Source: Lachnospiraceae bacterium UBA1066 (GTDB lineage Bacteria > Bacillota > Clostridia > Lachnospirales > Lachnospiraceae). Taken from it: DNA of 5,407 bases. Below the pieces are notes generated by a model that saw nothing but the letters and a program-made list of their open reading frames with translations, was not told the origin of the DNA and did not search any database. Each line of letters opens with the position of its first letter. Within the stretch, counting starts at the first letter, position 1. The translations under genes and the position numbers were made by a program. This document shows, piece after piece, positions 4,438-5,407 of this stretch. The stretch spans positions 1 through 5,407 of the forward strand of contig DCDB01000117.1 of the NCBI GenBank assembly GCA_002316215.1, written 5' to 3'.

Positions 4438-5407
4438 CAGCGGTTTACCTGCATTTTAGAAGTTACACAGTAGCCGAGGGCCTCCATTTTACTGCCGTAG
4501 GTGTCAGAAGTGATGTAATCAAGATAAGCCTGGGCTGCATCGTTCGGAGCTCCTTTTGTATACATGTGCTCGTAACCCCAGACTTTCCATTTTCCGCTGT
4601 AGGTGTTTTCGAGTGTCGGCTGCACGCCGTCGATGGAGATTGTATCAACGGAACTGTTGTTTACAAGATAAGAAAGTGCAACATAACCGATGGCGCCGTT
4701 CGTGCTGGATACGGACTGCAGAAGCGTACCGGAATCGTCTGTCTCAAGAGCGGAGTTGGAAGCTTCTTCCTGTCCGCCGAGAGCGTACTGCTTGAAGAGG
4801 GCGCGTGTACCGGAAGTCGAGGGACGCGTGACAAGAACAATATCTTCATCCGGCCCTCCGACATCTTTCCAGTTCGTAATCTTTGCTGTGAAAATGGAGA
4901 CCAGCTGATCTGAAGTGAGATTCTTCACGCCGGCTGCCGTGATATCTTTATTAACGATGGGGGCCATGGAAATGACGCAGACCTTGTGGTCGGTCAGCTG
5001 GCCGGCAGAAGCGGCATCAAGTTTTGACGAGGCATCGACATCGGAATTCCCTATATCGACGGAACCGTCAAAAACCTGCTTCAGGCCTGTCCCGGAACCG
5101 CCGGCATTCATTGTGATTGAAACGTTTGGATAAAGTGCCTTAAATGCATCTGCGGCATCCTGTGCGAGCGGGAAGAGGGCGGAAGAGCCGGAGCCTGTAA
5201 CAGTACCGCTGAGATCTTTCGAAGCAGCCATGGACGAAGAGGCGGAAGCATTTGAAGCTGCGGTACCGGAAGCTGCCGAAGCGCTTGAAGCTGCAGCCCT
5301 GGAAGCTGTGGAAGACGCGGCCGTCGAAGCCGTCTGTATCGTATCCGTTGATGACGAGCCTGCTGTACTGCCGCAGCCTGCCATACCTGCCGTCATCACG
5401 GCCGCGA
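4437..5407 (-). CDS. pstS: PstS, phosphate-binding lipoprotein (5' end missing)
   Basis: The extracytoplasmic phosphate-binding protein that hands phosphate to PstC-PstA. The frame stays open to the window edge, reading AAVMTAGMAGCGS at the 5' side. This is the end of a lipoprotein signal peptide with the lipobox MAGC, so the true start lies beyond base 5407. The GTG and ATG at 5399 and 5396 are probably internal. Numbering from the GTG at 5399, the lipid-anchored cysteine is C9, an Ala/Ser/Thr-rich linker covers about 10-61, and the binding domain runs from about 62 to 320. Ligand-binding segments typical of PstS are visible: GSGSSALFPL (69-78), GGSGTGLKQVF (100-110), DIGNSD (115-120) and TRPSTSGTR (191-199). 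No PstS-directed regulatory site is in the window, because the upstream region is missing. Its stop overlaps the pstC start by one base. Confidence 0.96.
   Translation of the reverse strand, partial: AAVMTAGMAGCGSTAGSSSTDTIQTASTAASSTASRAAASSASAASGTAASNASASSSMAASKDLSGTVTGSGSSALFPLAQDAADAFKALYPNVSITMNAGGSGTGLKQVFDGSVDIGNSDVDASSKLDAASAGQLTDHKVCVISMAPIVNKDITAAGVKNLTSDQLVSIFTAKITNWKDVGGPDEDIVLVTRPSTSGTRALFKQYALGGQEEASNSALETDDSGTLLQSVSSTNGAIGYVALSYLVNNSSVDTISIDGVQPTLENTYSGKWKVWGYEHMYTKGAPNDAAQAYLDYITSDTYGSKMEALGYCVTSKMQVNR
5217..5372 (-). repeat. Low-complexity Ala/Ser/Thr linker coding repeat in pstS
   Basis: This stretch encodes the roughly 50-residue linker between the lipidated cysteine and the phosphate-binding domain and is composed largely of Ala, Ser and Thr. 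At DNA level the plus strand shows GAAGCTG at 5254, 5269, 5287 and 5302, with steps of 15, 18 and 15 nt. These are all multiples of three, so each copy encodes an in-frame Ala-Ser. Slippage or unequal exchange could change linker length without breaking the frame. Its probable role is a flexible tether that lets the binding domain reach through the wall or periplasm. Confidence 0.6.

Overview
This window holds an ordinary bacterial chromosomal segment with every recognised gene on the minus strand. Read in transcription order (right to left) it contains the phosphate-specific transport operon pstS-pstC-pstA-pstB-phoU, an intrinsic terminator, and then a separate tRNA operon Ile(GAT)-Asn(GTT)-Glu(TTC)-Met(CAT)-Asp(GTC)-Leu(TAA) that runs off the left edge. 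The GC content is intermediate by eye. The Shine-Dalgarno sites are strong and purine-rich, the tRNA bodies look like those of Bacillota, and PstS is a lipoprotein with a long Ala/Ser/Thr linker. Together these suggest a Bacillota host, perhaps a Negativicute such as a Dialister/Megasphaera relative. The phylum is moderately supported; the class is only a guess.

Right part (1501-5407): PstS captures phosphate outside the cytoplasmic membrane, PstC and PstA form the membrane channel, and PstB is the ATPase that drives import. PhoU links the transporter to Pho-regulon signalling and restrains it when phosphate is plentiful. The pst genes are packed tightly: pstS/pstC overlap by 1 nt (TGATG), pstC/pstA by 14 nt and pstA/pstB by 4 nt (ATGA), so translational coupling is likely. 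The operon promoter and any PhoP/PhoB boxes lie upstream of pstS, outside the window, and pstS itself is cut at its signal peptide. The only real gap in the operon is 155 nt between pstB and phoU. It holds a possible 26-codon ORF and two Shine-Dalgarno sites in front of phoU.

Middle (532-817): 286 nt without a gene. The phoU-proximal end has a strong rho-independent terminator (752-792). The tRNA-proximal end has a good sigma-70-type promoter (566-594) with an AT-rich stretch upstream. Between them (about 623-736) is AT-rich sequence in which I see no gene or motif.

Left part (1-531): five complete tRNAs and one partial tRNA. None of the complete ones encodes its 3' CCA. Spacers alternate between about 10 nt and about 45 nt, and both long spacers can fold into a stem-loop in the transcript.

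I found no previously undescribed system here. The observations most worth a second look are the C at T-loop position 55 in both tRNA-Asp and tRNA-Glu, the roughly 50-residue N-terminal extension of PstB, and the arrangement of starts and a small ORF in the pstB-phoU gap.
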